Shown piece after piece: positions 1 to 6,635 of a DNA stretch of 10,781 nt. The notes beneath the pieces were generated by a model. It was not told the DNA's origin and searched no databases. It saw nothing but the letters and a program-made list of their open reading frames with translations. The stretch is from Oscillospiraceae bacterium (lineage in GTDB: Bacteria > Bacillota_A > Clostridia > Oscillospirales > Ruminococcaceae). Both the position numbers and the translations under genes were made by a program. The stretch's first letter is position 1, and the number at the start of each line of letters is the position of its first letter. Location: assembly GCA_017848205.1 (NCBI GenBank), contig JAGDDO010000138.1, forward strand, positions 1-10,781. The letters run 5' to 3'.

Positions 1-1757
1 CGGTCGAAGATACGGGAATTGGGATATCTCCTGAAAATATAGAGAAACTGTTTACCAGTTTCCAGCAGGTGGATACGCGAAAGAACCGTGCTGTTGAAGG
101 CACAGGACTCGGACTTGCCATTTCAAAAAGACTCGTTTCCAAGATGGGCGGTTTTATCAACGTAAAGAGTGAACAGGGAAAGGGATCAGTTTTTTCAGTT
201 GTAATTCCGCTTCGTGTTTCAAATGAAAAGCCGTTCATTCTTATAAAGGATGCAGACAAGATAAATGCTGTCGCATTCATTCGTTCAGACAGACTTCCTG
301 ACAGTATAGTTACTGAAAAGTACAACGAACTTGTGGATGAGATAAGAAACAGACTGAAGATCAATGTTGTACAGACTGACAGCATTGACGAGGTAAAGGC
401 GATTTTCCAGCTGCCTGATGCCGGCATTACTCATTTGTTCGTAACGAAGGAAGGATATCTCGAAAACAGACAGTATTTCAAGGATATCAGCAGTATTGTT
501 CAGGTAGTTATAATCCAGGACATTATAAACTCCATTCAGCCGGAACCGAATATGAAGTGTATTTACAAACCTTTGTATTCACTTTCAGTTGCTTCGGTTT
601 TCAATAATGAAAACATAGTGCTGAACCTGAACGAAAGAAGAAATTCACAGATAACTTTTTCGGCACCTAAGGCCCGTGTCATGATCGTTGATGACAATGA
701 GATAAATCTTAAAGTCGCTCTGGGACTTATGAGACCGTACAATATGCAGTTCATTACCGCATCAAGTGCCAGGGAAGCAATTGCCCTGCTGCGCAACAAA
801 AATGTTGATCTTGTGCTTATGGATCATATGATGCCTGAAATGGACGGCGCTGAAGCTACCACACTTATCCGTGAGTTTGATGATGAATACTATAAAAAAC
901 TTCCGATAATAGCACTTTCGGCAAATGCGGTCAGCGGAGCCAGAAAAATGTTCCTTGAAGCAGGATTCAATGATTTTATTCCAAAGCCGATCGAACACAG
1001 TACACTCGACAGAGTGATGAAAAAATGGCTTCCTGAAGAACTTATCTGTCCGCCGGTACGTACTGTGATGGTGGGCGGACGAAGAAAGAGCGACCGCGAA
1101 GGCGGAACTGCAGTAAGCGGCAGACTTATATCCGTAAACCTCGGACTTAATTATACAGGCGGAAACGAGGAGGCTTATCTTGATATTCTGAAAGAATTCA
1201 TAGAAAGACTTCCGGAAAAGACCGCATACATAAACGGGCTTTACGAGGAAAAGAACTGGAAAGACTATGTTATAGAAACGCACGCTCTTAAGAGTGCATC
1301 ACTTTCCATCGGAAGCCGTACACTTTCCGATGCTGCGAAGGAAATGGAAATGGCCGGACGTGCGTGTGATTACGATAAGATAGGCACCGGACATTCAGTT
1401 TTTATAAAATACTGCAATGACGTTTATGACGAGGGCAGAAAATATCTTGCTTTAAAGGGCATAAAAACCGGCGAAGGAGTAAAGCCTCAGGCAGATGAGA
1501 AGGCACCTGCTCCGCCGATAGAAGCAGAGAAACTGGTTGATCTCTTAAAGAAGGCAGCCGAGGCATGTACAGGATTTGATGCTGATACGGCTTCGAAACT
1601 GTGTGCAGAGGCTTCGGAATATTCCTTCAGGGGAACGAATCTTAAGGAGATTTTCGGAAAAGCTTCTGAACTTGCAAACGATTATGAGTATGACAAAGCA
1701 GGAAGTATAATTAATGATTTCTTGACGGGGATAAACAGTACAGGGGGCAAATCATGA
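1..1757 (+). CDS. Hybrid sensor histidine kinase, C-terminal part (5' end outside window)
   Basis: The open frame is already running at base 3, so the N-terminal sensor, the dimerisation domain and the first half of the ATPase domain are missing. What remains begins with the ATP-lid motif DTGIGI, then KLFTSFQQVD and the glycine box GTGLGLAISK (residues 33-42 of the visible part), which are typical of HATPase_c domains of hybrid kinases. A receiver-like stretch without the usual phospho-acceptor follows (about 75-205). Next is an intact receiver (VMIVDDNEIN, then LVLMDHMMPEMDG with phospho-Asp at bases 822-824 and Lys in the PKP motif), then an Hpt domain with THALKSAS, whose His is at 1281-1283. 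A helical tail of about 80 residues closes it. By family knowledge phosphate passes His-Asp-His and on to a separate receiver; the receiver-GGDEF protein at 2766 is the nearest candidate. The GTG at 69 lies inside the ATPase domain and is not the start. The last 4 bases overlap the next gene. Confidence 0.93.
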   Translation, partial: VEDTGIGISPENIEKLFTSFQQVDTRKNRAVEGTGLGLAISKRLVSKMGGFINVKSEQGKGSVFSVVIPLRVSNEKPFILIKDADKINAVAFIRSDRLPDSIVTEKYNELVDEIRNRLKINVVQTDSIDEVKAIFQLPDAGITHLFVTKEGYLENRQYFKDISSIVQVVIIQDIINSIQPEPNMKCIYKPLYSLSVASVFNNENIVLNLNERRNSQITFSAPKARVMIVDDNEINLKVALGLMRPYNMQFITASSAREAIALLRNKNVDLVLMDHMMPEMDGAEATTLIREFDDEYYKKLPIIALSANAVSGARKMFLEAGFNDFIPKPIEHSTLDRVMKKWLPEELICPPVRTVMVGGRRKSDREGGTAVSGRLISVNLGLNYTGGNEEAYLDILKEFIERLPEKTAYINGLYEEKNWKDYVIETHALKSASLSIGSRTLSDAAKEMEMAGRACDYDKIGTGHSVFIKYCNDVYDEGRKYLALKGIKTGEGVKPQADEKAPAPPIEAEKLVDLLKKAAEACTGFDADTASKLCAEASEYSFRGTNLKEIFGKASELANDYEYDKAGSIINDFLTGINSTGGKS

Positions 1758-2623
1758 AAAAGAAGATTCAGATAACCGCAGACTGTACAAGTGATCTTTC
1801 CGCTGAGCTTGTGAAACAGTACGGAATCGGAACACTGCCTTTCAGTATAATAACGGAACGCGGATGTTTCCTTGACCGCGAGGAGATCACGGCTAACAAT
1901 GTTTTTGAACATATGAGCAGCGGAGGAACTATACGAAGCGAAGCTCCTTCTGTGGATGAGTGTATCAGATTTTTTACTGATCAGCTTGAAGAGGCGCAGA
2001 ATATCATACATATCTGCATGAGTTCGGAGATAAGCCGTTCCTACAGAAACTGCTGCGAAGCAATGAAGATAATGGGAGAAAACGCAAAGAACATCCGTAT
2101 ATTTGATTCGAAGCATCTTTCCATGGGTACAGGATTTATAGTGCTGAAGGCGTGTTCACTTGCCGAGTGCTGTTCATCTCCCGACAAAATAATAACTGAA
2201 CTTACAGAGTACCGGAGCAAGATTGTAACTCAGTTTCTTATAAAAGATCTGGAGAATCTTCGCAGAAACGGACGGGTAGGAAATGTTACATACAAACTCT
2301 GCTCGCTGTTCTCAATACACCCTGTATTTGAACTCAGGCACGGCCGCATGGTCGCTAAAAAGTTTTACAAGGGAGATTATCAGAACACGGAACTTCGCTT
2401 TATCAATTCCATTATAAGAAAGATGCGTAATTCTGAAGAGGCTGATCCTGAAAGAGTTTACCTTATACACGCAGGATGCCTGTTCCGTGAGATGGATACG
2501 ATGCACAAGCGTTTTGAAAAAAGCGGATTATTCACTAACGTCTGCGTTGCAGAATCATCGGCTGCCGTGTCGTGTAACTGCGGACCGCACAGCGTTGGTG
2601 TGGTGTATGTAAAAAAGCAGTGA
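1754..2623 (+). CDS. DegV family protein (fatty-acid-binding fold)
   Basis: The 289-residue product has the usual DegV length and its landmarks in order: ITADCTSDLS at the N-terminus, GTLPFSII, TIRSEAPSVDE where relatives have a TSQPS-like loop, ICMSSEISRSYRN where relatives have an SSxLSGTY-like loop, IRIFDSKHLSMGTG, ENLRRNGRVG, and a C-terminal CGPHSVGVVYVKK. In the family these Ser/Thr loops hold the carboxylate of a bound fatty acid, and DegV/FakB proteins can present it to a FakA kinase; no FakA is in the window. The loops are divergent (RSE for TSQ, SRS for SGT), so the ligand may differ. No signal peptide is seen, so the protein is probably cytoplasmic. The start ATG overlaps the kinase stop (ATGA) and has AGGGGG at 1742-1747, which points to translational coupling with the sensor kinase. 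Many Cys residues occur (about ten). The family call is firm and the ligand is unknown. Confidence 0.93.
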   Translation: MKKKIQITADCTSDLSAELVKQYGIGTLPFSIITERGCFLDREEITANNVFEHMSSGGTIRSEAPSVDECIRFFTDQLEEAQNIIHICMSSEISRSYRNCCEAMKIMGENAKNIRIFDSKHLSMGTGFIVLKACSLAECCSSPDKIITELTEYRSKIVTQFLIKDLENLRRNGRVGNVTYKLCSLFSIHPVFELRHGRMVAKKFYKGDYQNTELRFINSIIRKMRNSEEADPERVYLIHAGCLFREMDTMHKRFEKSGLFTNVCVAESSAAVSCNCGPHSVGVVYVKKQ

Positions 2624-2624
2624 C

Positions 2625-2738
2625 TAAGGAAACTCTGATTTATTTATAGATCAGCGTGGGGAACGGGGCGAAGCCCCGCGATCTCCACTCCGGAAATAGG
2701 GCGAAGCCGTATTTCCGGATCAATCAGTGTTTTCCTTA
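2625..2738 (+). repeat. MITE-like structured repeat, full copy A
   Basis: This 114-bp element fills most of the gap between the degV-like and GGDEF genes. Its ends are imperfect inverted repeats: TAAGGAAACTCTGATT (2625-2640) against AATCAGTGTTTTCCTTA (2722-2738), differing by one indel and one mismatch. Inside are three hairpins: CTGAT/ATCAG (2635-2639 with 2650-2654), CGGGGC/GCCCCG with a GAA loop (2664-2678), and CCGGAAATA/TATTTCCGG (2690-2698 with 2710-2718), itself capped by GGC-GAA-GCC. A second full copy lies at 9847-9964 and a shortened one at 6636-6667. No coding capacity is seen. The ends could be read as TA-flanked, as with Tc1/IS630-type MITEs, but that is speculative. It could also act as an RNA structure controlling expression of the downstream gene. 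Confidence 0.72.
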
Positions 2739-2752
2739 CAAAATAAAAAACG

Positions 2753-2758
2753 AAAGGA
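2753..2758 (+). promoter_or_regulatory. Ribosome binding site deciding the GGDEF gene start
   Basis: AAAGGA ends 7 bases before the ATG at 2766. An in-frame GTG at 2727 lies inside the right inverted repeat of copy A and has no comparable site, so translation most likely starts at 2766. The receiver domain then begins directly with MKHLLIVDDD. Confidence 0.75.
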
Positions 2759-2765
2759 TGATAGA

Positions 2766-4121
2766 ATGAAGCATCTTCTAATAGTTGACGACGACAAGAC
2801 CAATCTCACAATGGCCCGCAATGCTCTGAGCGATGTGTACAGAATCACCGCCGTACTATCCGGAGACCAGGCGCTTCGTTTCCTTGCATCAAATATACCG
2901 GACCTCATTCTTCTTGATATAAACATGCCTGATATGGATGGCTATGAAGTAATGACCGCAATAAGAAAAGATGTCAGACTTCAGTATGTTCCTGTAATAT
3001 TCCTGACAGCAGATACGGAGCCGGAAACCGAATGCCGCTGTCTTGAGGCAGGTGCGGTGGATTTCATAACCAAGCCGTTTACCCCTCTTGTAATGCGTTC
3101 AAGAATAAGCAGGGTACTGGAACTTGAAGAACTGAGGAGCAGTCTCCGACGCAAGCTCGACCAGAAGATACAGGAAGTTTCGGATATGCGGGAGCGTTCC
3201 AGCCATGACGGCCTTACCGGGCTTCTTAACAGAAACACTGCTTCCGAAAAGACAGATAAGATCCTTGAATCAGCAAAGTCCGGAGCAATGCTGATGATGG
3301 ACATGGATAATTTCAAGATAATAAATGACGTTTACGGTCATGCAGCTGGAGACAATGTACTTCGAATGTTTGCCGGAACTATGGAGGATTACGCATCTGA
3401 CGGAGATATTCTCTGCAGGCTTGGCGGCGATGAATTCATAATGTTTATTGAAGGCGACAAAACCAAGGAAGAGCTCGGTAAACTTGCGGGAAATCTGATA
3501 AAGGACATTACAGCAAGGATATTAAATGCAGGTTACAGCACCGGAACAACGGTTTCCGTAGGCATTTCCAGATATCCTGCTGACGGCGACAGTTTTCTGT
3601 CACTCAGCAGTGCGGCTGACAAAGCTCTTTATTTCGTTAAGCAGAAAGGAAAAGGAGCATACCATTTTTACCGTGAGGAAAAGGCGGATGAGAAAAAGAG
3701 AGAGGAAAGTCTGGTCGACATCAGATACCTTAAGGATTATCTCGCCCGTTCCGATGCCAATAACGGTTCCTACATTCTCAATCTGGAATCATTCAATCAT
3801 GTGTACAACTTTATAAGAAGAGTTGTCGAGAGAACTGACAGCGAAGTACATACTATCCTGTTCACATTTTCATATGTTGTGACCGAGGCCTATGATTCAG
3901 AAAATGTGCTTGAGGTGTTTGAAAAGGCTATTTTCACATCTCTTCGCCGTGTTGATGTTTCCACGAGATATTCAGGAAGGCAGATACTTGTTGTGCTTAT
4001 GAATGCCAGCGAAAAGAACAGCGTCAGCATTGCGGAAAGAATAATGGGTTCTTTCCATGATATTTACACGGGTCCGGAAGTGGATATAAGATACGAAATT
4101 GAACGTCTTGAACGGAAATGA
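2766..4121 (+). CDS. Response regulator with GGDEF diguanylate cyclase domain and a degenerate second GGDEF-like domain
   Basis: The product has 451 residues from ATG 2766. Residues 1-120 form a receiver: acidic cluster LLIVDDD (8-10), phospho-Asp D51 in LLDINMPDMDG, TA at 81-82, and K103 in ITKPF. A short helical linker (about 118-145) leads to a GGDEF domain (about 147-303) with HDGLTGLLNR, metal-binding D179, DNFKIIND (181-188) and the signature LGGDEF (219-224), so the cyclase that makes cyclic-di-GMP from two GTP should be active. The usual RxxD product-inhibition site is SDGD (211-214), lacking its Arg. Residues about 335-440 resemble another GGDEF fold in spacing (ILFTFSYV, then RYSGRQILVVL in place of RxGGDEFxxx), with no catalytic residues. 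Phosphorylation of D51 is expected to drive dimerisation and activity. The partner may be the hybrid kinase upstream (inference). The protein is cytoplasmic; no membrane segments are seen. Confidence 0.93.
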   Translation: MKHLLIVDDDKTNLTMARNALSDVYRITAVLSGDQALRFLASNIPDLILLDINMPDMDGYEVMTAIRKDVRLQYVPVIFLTADTEPETECRCLEAGAVDFITKPFTPLVMRSRISRVLELEELRSSLRRKLDQKIQEVSDMRERSSHDGLTGLLNRNTASEKTDKILESAKSGAMLMMDMDNFKIINDVYGHAAGDNVLRMFAGTMEDYASDGDILCRLGGDEFIMFIEGDKTKEELGKLAGNLIKDITARILNAGYSTGTTVSVGISRYPADGDSFLSLSSAADKALYFVKQKGKGAYHFYREEKADEKKREESLVDIRYLKDYLARSDANNGSYILNLESFNHVYNFIRRVVERTDSEVHTILFTFSYVVTEAYDSENVLEVFEKAIFTSLRRVDVSTRYSGRQILVVLMNASEKNSVSIAERIMGSFHDIYTGPEVDIRYEIERLERK

Positions 4122-4126
4122 TCTTA

Positions 4127-4140
4127 CGGTAAAGTTACCG
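4127..4140 (+). other. Short inverted repeat after the GGDEF gene
   Basis: CGGTAA and TTACCG flank two bases, six bases after the stop codon. No T-run follows, so it is a poor intrinsic terminator. It could be an operator for the peptidase gene at 4197 or mean nothing. No convincing promoter was found between 4122 and 4196. Confidence 0.25.
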
Positions 4141-4196
4141 GATGTATTCTGCAGGTCTGCAGGGTAATACTGATAAAAGCGTATAGGGATGAAGAA

Positions 4197-5603
4197 ATGA
4201 AATTAAGAAAAAAAACAGGTGCGGCTGCACTTTCAGTTTTGCTTGCCTTTACGGTTGGCACGGGTTTTGTGAGTTCAGCTGAAAATGAGCAGGACGCTCT
4301 GGAAAACAAGTCGCTTGAAGAACTTGATACGTTAAAAGTAAAGAACAATGTCCGGCTTGAAACGCTTCAGCGCGGCATCGAGCAGGCAAGGAAACAGTAC
4401 GAATCTGCTTCAAAAAAGGAAATTTCCAAAAAGGAATATGCGAAAAAGCTTGACGAGAAGATAGCACTCAGAAGCGAAAATCTGGAATGTACGGTCCGTC
4501 AGATAAATATGCTTGAAACTGAGGCGTACAACACCAACACCATGATCGGGGATATCGAAAACGAGATATCAGGATACCGTGAGGAAACAGATGAAGCTCT
4601 TGAACTTTACAAGCAGCATCTTCGTGTTTCATACATGTCAAAGCCGGATAATCTTTCAGCTGTATTCATGGGATCTTCAAGCTTTTCCGAAATACTCACA
4701 AGGGCGGAGCTTGTTTCGAGGATAGCAGGCAGGGACAGGCAGAATCTTGACGCACTTGAAAAGAAACTCGAGGAACTCAGTGTTCTGGACGAGCAGCTGA
4801 AGTTCAAAAAACAGATAGTTGACGGAAATCTGGAAGCAGTATCAGCACGCAGGACGGAGCTGGACGAAGAGCTTGCAGAAATGAAGGAAGACTATGAAAC
4901 AGTCCGCAGTGAGCTTGAAAAGATCTCCGGCGAAAAGCAGAAATTCAGGGATGAATACGAAGCAAAGAGATCTGCTGTCGAGGAGAAAAGGAAAGAGCAG
5001 GACAAGATCACAAAGGCCATTAAGGAGGAACAGGCAAGACTAAAAGAGGAGATGGAGAAACTCGAGGAGGAGGCCAGAAAACAGAAAACCATTCCGGGAG
5101 GAGTGAAGAGAAGAACTTCCGGTACTTCTCAGATAAATGTTTCTTCAAATTCTTCCAATATGCTGTGGCCAGTTCCGGGGTATACAAGTCATTCAAGCTT
5201 CTACGGCTACAGAGAATTTGACCAGAGCGACCACAAGGCAATAGACATACAGGGAAATCCGAACGATACCATCGAATTTGCGAAGATCTATGCTGCCGAG
5301 AGCGGTACGGTAGTAACAGCGTGCAACTACTGTACACATTCCTACGGAAAGAACTACAGCTGCGGATGCGGCGGCGGATACGGTAACTACATTGTTCTTC
5401 AGCATGATGACGGTGTTTATCAGACAGTCTACGCACACTGCTATACCGTCTATGTTTCTGAAGGAGAGCATGTGAGAAAAGGCCAGCTTATAGGTCTTGT
5501 AGGCTCTACGGGTTATTCAACAGGTCCTCATCTCCATTTCGAAGTAAGAAAGAACGGAGAGAAGACAAATCCTGACAGTTATACCTATATCAATTACGGA
5601 TGA
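4197..5603 (+). CDS. Secreted PcsB/EnvC-like coiled-coil protein with M23 peptidase domain
   Basis: The product has 468 residues. A signal peptide (KLRKK, a hydrophobic stretch at about 8-26, likely cut after VSSA at 28) is followed by a long charged coiled coil (about 30-296). Inside it, SYMSKPDNLSAVFMGSSSF and EILTRAELVSRIA match the PcsB/CwlO-type pattern (SYM...LLGS.SF..ll.R...v..i). After a Ser/Thr-rich linker the M23 domain (about 323-466) shows HKAID (zinc ligands H346 and D350), VYAH (H414) and HLHF (H445 and zinc ligand H447), so all LytM-type active-site residues are present. Family members cut peptidoglycan cross-bridges, or activate amidases when degenerate; this one looks catalytically intact. 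A Cys-rich insertion (C376, C379, C389, C391) precedes GGGYGN. The start is set by AGGGA at 4185-4189, 7 bases upstream. The coiled coil suggests control by FtsEX-type partners, as in PcsB, but none is in the window. Confidence 0.94.
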   Translation: MKLRKKTGAAALSVLLAFTVGTGFVSSAENEQDALENKSLEELDTLKVKNNVRLETLQRGIEQARKQYESASKKEISKKEYAKKLDEKIALRSENLECTVRQINMLETEAYNTNTMIGDIENEISGYREETDEALELYKQHLRVSYMSKPDNLSAVFMGSSSFSEILTRAELVSRIAGRDRQNLDALEKKLEELSVLDEQLKFKKQIVDGNLEAVSARRTELDEELAEMKEDYETVRSELEKISGEKQKFRDEYEAKRSAVEEKRKEQDKITKAIKEEQARLKEEMEKLEEEARKQKTIPGGVKRRTSGTSQINVSSNSSNMLWPVPGYTSHSSFYGYREFDQSDHKAIDIQGNPNDTIEFAKIYAAESGTVVTACNYCTHSYGKNYSCGCGGGYGNYIVLQHDDGVYQTVYAHCYTVYVSEGEHVRKGQLIGLVGSTGYSTGPHLHFEVRKNGEKTNPDSYTYINYG

Positions 5604-5647
5604 TAACGTCGTGTTTTTGACTTTTCATCCGTAATTTGTTTTATTTG
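5592..5647 (+). terminator. Intrinsic terminator overlapping the M23 gene stop codon
   Basis: AATTACGGATGA (5592-5603) pairs perfectly over 12 bases with TCATCCGTAATT (5625-5636), followed by the T-rich tail TGTTTTATTT. The left arm encodes the last residues (NYG) and the TGA stop; a TAA follows in frame. A terminating ribosome would cover the stem, so terminator folding may depend on ribosome release. Confidence 0.8.
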
Positions 5648-5791
5648 AAAAACGTACAATTAACCTTTACGTAACCAATGACTCTGAATTGAAATCGGTT
5701 TGTAACCAAATTGAAATAAACTACCTGTTTAATCAGCATTTGTTGTATGATGTGTTCAAAAAACCGACTGGAAATTTTCTGTATTAATATG
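5648..5791. other. AT-rich intergenic region with paired direct repeats
   Basis: This non-coding stretch lies upstream of the promoter at 5792. GTAACCAA occurs at 5671-5678 and 5702-5709, 31 bases apart (close to three helical turns), and AATTGAAAT at 5687-5695 and 5709-5717. Repeats on one face of the helix would fit an activator binding site, but in AT-rich DNA they may be chance. No open frame with a ribosome site was seen here. Confidence 0.35.
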
Positions 5792-5820
5792 TTGTAATAT
5801 TGCACAGATAATGTTATAAT
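5792..5820 (+). promoter_or_regulatory. Sigma-A-type promoter with extended -10 for the zinc-ribbon gene
   Basis: TTGTAA (5792-5797), a 17-base spacer, then a perfect TATAAT (5815-5820) preceded by TGT, which gives the extended -10 form. The expected transcript start is near 5827, leaving a leader of about 95 bases before the ATG at 5923. Confidence 0.75.
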
Positions 5821-5839
5821 AAATACAAGATTTTGATAA

Positions 5840-5881
5840 TCATGTCGGTTTTGAAGATGTAGCAGTCAATTACTGACATGA
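5840..5881 (+). promoter_or_regulatory. Leader hairpin upstream of the zinc-ribbon gene
   Basis: TCATGTCGGT (5840-5849) pairs with ACTGACATGA (5872-5881), giving 10 pairs with one G-T wobble and a 22-base loop, within the predicted transcript leader. It sits about 30 bases ahead of the AGGGGA ribosome site (5910-5915). No known riboswitch was recognised. It may be a stabilising structure or a binding site for a protein. Confidence 0.4.
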
Positions 5882-5922
5882 AATGGGAATCAAATGGATT
5901 TTAAAGAACAGGGGATGATTTT

Positions 5923-6540
5923 ATGAGTTTATTCGGTAAGAAAAAATGTTGTTCGTGCGGAGAGAACATTGGGGCGTTCTACAGAAAAAAGCTGCCGTGC
6001 GGTTTTATCTGTGAAAAATGCAGCCATCAGATCTCACCGTTAGTCAAGTACACCAAGTTTACTGACGTGGACAGGCTTAAAGAACATTTAGAGTACAGAA
6101 AAGAAAGTTCTGAGCTTCTTGAAAAGTTCCAGATCACACGCATCATCGGGGAAAAAGAGCGTATCGTGATCGACGACAAAAACCAGCTTGTGCTCTTTGC
6201 TACAGAGGGTGACAAGTGGACGAAGCGTCAGCCTGATGTCATTCATTTCGATCAGATCACAGGTTTTGATGAATACATCGAGGTCATCGATTCCGGAGAC
6301 TACTACGAAAGCTCGGAAGGTATCGAAAACGAAGTGCCGAAGGGATATGTAAGCTGCAACTTCAGTTTCATTCTCACCATCGACTCACCATGGTTCAGTG
6401 TAATGCCGATACAGATAAACCGTGATGAACTTATTACAGATGATATTAACTCGGCAGAATACAGAAAATACAAAGAAATGCTTGATGAAGTTAAGGAAAC
6501 ATTCAGACCTTACTACAGAAGTGCAAGAAAGATAAGCTGA
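5923..6540 (+). CDS. DUF4428-like zinc-ribbon protein, function unknown
   Basis: The product has 205 residues. The N-terminus carries two knuckles, CCSC (C9 or C10 with C12) and CEKC (C30, C33), separated by GENIGAFYRKKLPCGFI, a layout like the DUF4428 domain (CxxCGxxIG...RKKLxDGxICxxC). The remainder (about 65-200) appears to be mixed beta and alpha, with acidic, aromatic-rich strands (VIHFDQITGFDEYIEV, SFILTIDSPWF) and a closing helix, perhaps a PH-like fold as in related DUF4428 proteins. No signal peptide or membrane helix is seen, so it should be cytoplasmic. The start is supported by AGGGGA 7 bases upstream. It stands alone between its own promoter (5792) and a terminator (6575). The family role is not known, and zinc binding is inferred from the four Cys. 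Confidence 0.85.
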   Translation: MSLFGKKKCCSCGENIGAFYRKKLPCGFICEKCSHQISPLVKYTKFTDVDRLKEHLEYRKESSELLEKFQITRIIGEKERIVIDDKNQLVLFATEGDKWTKRQPDVIHFDQITGFDEYIEVIDSGDYYESSEGIENEVPKGYVSCNFSFILTIDSPWFSVMPIQINRDELITDDINSAEYRKYKEMLDEVKETFRPYYRSARKIS

Positions 6541-6574
6541 TATTTTATGTTGAATAATGATAATGAAATAATTT

Positions 6575-6631
6575 CACCCCTTCGGTGATGACCGTTTTTA
6601 TTAAGGTCTTCTGAAGGGGTGTTTTTATTTT
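6575..6631 (+). terminator. Intrinsic terminator with a competing inner fold
   Basis: CACCCCTTC (6575-6583) pairs perfectly with GAAGGGGTG (6613-6621), followed by TTTTTATTTT. The 29-base loop holds a small stem, GACC/GGTC (6590-6593 with 6605-6608). The left arm can instead pair locally as TCACC/GGTGA (6574-6578 with 6584-6588), which would disrupt the terminator. It ends the zinc-ribbon transcript. Confidence 0.85.
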
Positions 6632-6635
6632 AGGT

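Noticed and set aside
69..71. GTG as start of the kinase gene
   Set aside because: The frame is open back to base 3 and encodes the DTGIGI ATPase motif upstream, so the GTG is internal.
563..1283. Long minus-strand open frames opposite the kinase
   Set aside because: They lie opposite a well-supported gene, have no recognisable domains and look like codon shadows; the same holds for minus-strand frames at 1682-2116, 2981-3316, 5020-5471, 7126-7596 and 9733-9936.
2625..2738. Riboswitch before the GGDEF gene (for example a c-di-GMP type)
   Set aside because: The stretch matches copy B before an unrelated gene and has transposon-like inverted ends; no known riboswitch core was recognised.
2727..2765. 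GTG start adding 13 residues to the GGDEF protein
   Set aside because: It lies within the repeat's inverted end, has no ribosome site, and the receiver begins properly at ATG 2766.
4149..4162. Two CTGCAG palindromes two bases apart
   Set aside because: They are too short and common to claim as an operator, and no clear promoter lies beside them.
5800..5805. TTGCAC as -35 box
   Set aside because: It is only 9 bases from TATAAT; TTGTAA at 5792 has the correct 17-base spacing.
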